Shown here in pieces: positions 63,143 to 64,000 of a DNA stretch of 64,000 nt. This stretch comes from Yersinia bercovieri ATCC 43970. GTDB lineage: Bacteria; Pseudomonadota; Gammaproteobacteria; Enterobacterales; Enterobacteriaceae. Made by a program: the position numbers and the translations under genes. The notes below the pieces were generated by a model that saw only the letters and a list, made by a program, of their open reading frames with translations, ran no database searches and was not told the DNA's origin. Numbering within the stretch: the first letter of the stretch is position 1; every line of letters begins with the position of its first letter. The DNA lies in assembly GCF_013282745.1 (NCBI RefSeq), contig NZ_CP054044.1, positions 3,472,001 through 3,536,000 of the forward strand, in the 5' to 3' direction.

Positions 63143-63931
63143 TTAGCCGCCGTAGATGTCAAAGCTAAAATATCTCTTCTGGATGGCGTCATAGGTGCCA
63201 TCGGCGCGGATCGCCTTAATCGCGCCATTCAGTGCATCACGTAATGCCGGATTATCTTTACCGACCGCAATGCCCACATCAGAGGAGATGGTGTCATCCT
63301 GAATAACCGGGCCTGCAAAAGCAAATTTCTGCCCACGCGGCGTATCAATAAAGCTACTGGCGGCCTGAATATTATCTTGCAGTGACGCATTGATACGACC
63401 AGAGAGCAGATCCAGATAGACGTTATCCTGATTAGCATAGGAGACAATTTTTACTCCCTGCCCACCCCAATGTTTTTTCGCGTAGGTTTCATGAATCGAC
63501 CCGGTCTGCACGCCGACGGTTTTACCTTTGAGGCTAGCCACTTCCGGTAGTAGCGGGCTACCTTTACGCGCCACTAACTGCGCGGCGCTGCGATAGTAGC
63601 GGTCGGTGAAATCCACCTCTTTTTTGCGCTCATCGGTAATGCTGAGTGAAGCAATAATGGCATCAAATTTGCGGGCGTTAAGGGCCGCAATCATGCTTTC
63701 AAAGGGCTGTTTCACGAAGACGCATTTGGCGTGCAGATTGTCACACAGCGCATTGGCGATATCGATATCAAAACCGGTGATCTCCCCGCTGGGAGAGAGC
63801 ACGTCAAAAGGGGGATACCCCCCATCAACCCCAAAGCTTATCGTCTCAATCGCCGCAGCCGCAGCTGTGGCCGAAAGCATCGGAGCAGAAAGTATCATGC
63901 CAGTCAGTAGAGCCGCTAATGTCTTTTTCAT
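63143..63931 (-). CDS. Periplasmic amino acid-binding protein, HisJ/ArgT-like
   Basis: 262 residues from ATG 63931. Signal peptide (LAALLTGMILSAPMLSATAA) then the family 3 solute-binding fold: ISFGVDGGYPPFDVLSPSGE, GFDIDIANALCDNLHAKC, IIASLSITDERKKEVDFTD and VGVQTGSIHETYAKKHWGG. The DxDIA stretch and paired Cys match lysine/arginine/ornithine-binding proteins. First gene in view of an importer operon whose promoter is near the right edge. Exact ligand unproven. Confidence 0.88.
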   Translation of the reverse strand: MKKTLAALLTGMILSAPMLSATAAAAAIETISFGVDGGYPPFDVLSPSGEITGFDIDIANALCDNLHAKCVFVKQPFESMIAALNARKFDAIIASLSITDERKKEVDFTDRYYRSAAQLVARKGSPLLPEVASLKGKTVGVQTGSIHETYAKKHWGGQGVKIVSYANQDNVYLDLLSGRINASLQDNIQAASSFIDTPRGQKFAFAGPVIQDDTISSDVGIAVGKDNPALRDALNGAIKAIRADGTYDAIQKRYFSFDIYGG

Positions 63932-64000
63932 GGTTAACATCCCGGTGGTAGCAAGTGGTGATAAACGAAAAATCGTTAAAAACAGTCGTCATTAGAAACG

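Noticed and set aside
1..64000. CRISPR arrays, rRNA and complete tRNA genes
   Set aside because: No regularly spaced repeats, rRNA signatures or full cloverleaf sequences were seen on either strand.

Overview
The window is a chromosomal segment from the replication terminus region of an enterobacterium, most likely a Yersinia of the Y. enterocolitica group. Three things support this. Gene order follows the E. coli K-12 terminus (ydgJ, add, malY-malX, malI, ydgA-manA-fumC-tus, ynfM-ynfL-mlc-bioD2-clcB, ynfD, ynfB, ydfG). There is a Yst-type heat-stable enterotoxin gene. A Tus gene with its Ter site and a textbook dif site are both present. The genus is inferred from protein resemblance, not from a search.

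Layout. 0-3 kb: the end of a type I secretion operon (HlyD-like adaptor and HlyB-like ATPase) whose substrate lies off the left edge. 3-11.5 kb: an L-arabinose block, araBA on the minus strand facing araFGH and araC, with no araD. 11.6-25.9 kb: conserved backbone (ydgJ, a bile-acid-symporter-like carrier, add, malXY/malI with two operators, ydgA, manA, fumC, tus/Ter), broken by two interspersed repeats and a small unknown gene pair. 26-38.4 kb: backbone (ynfM, ynfL, mlc, bioD2) interleaved with accessory genes: a cupin, a dead MarR regulator next to a phosphopantetheinyl transferase, two proteins with His-Gly...Cys dyads, orphan proteins and a HigB/HigA-like toxin-antitoxin pair.

38.5-47.8 kb: clcB split by an IS110/IS1111-type element, periplasmic proteins YnfD, YnfB and LprI-like, a surface adhesin gene that looks frameshifted, and the enterotoxin gene inside a 405-bp unit bounded by a perfect 15-bp inverted repeat. 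48-53 kb: an APH(6)-like kinase and a decaying arsenic locus (arsR-arsB kept, arsC reduced to its 3' end, arsH truncated at an IS-like end, a second carrier added), then transposase debris running up to dif at 53173-53200. 53.5-64 kb: an MFS exporter behind a perfect CRP site and a 32-codon ORF, a GH18 chitinase without a signal peptide, a J-domain coiled-coil protein, YghU, a deacylase divergent from an Lrp-type regulator, and a polar amino acid ABC importer (binding protein and two permeases, no ATPase in view).

How it fits together. dif, the Ter orientation and the strand bias of GGGNAGGG (KOPS) motifs agree that replication and FtsK translocation converge near 53.2 kb. Carbohydrate control is dense here: AraC, MalI, Mlc and CRP-type sites are visible. 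The accessory genes sit mostly in the 26-53 kb stretch between Ter and dif, where remnants of mobile elements are also commonest.
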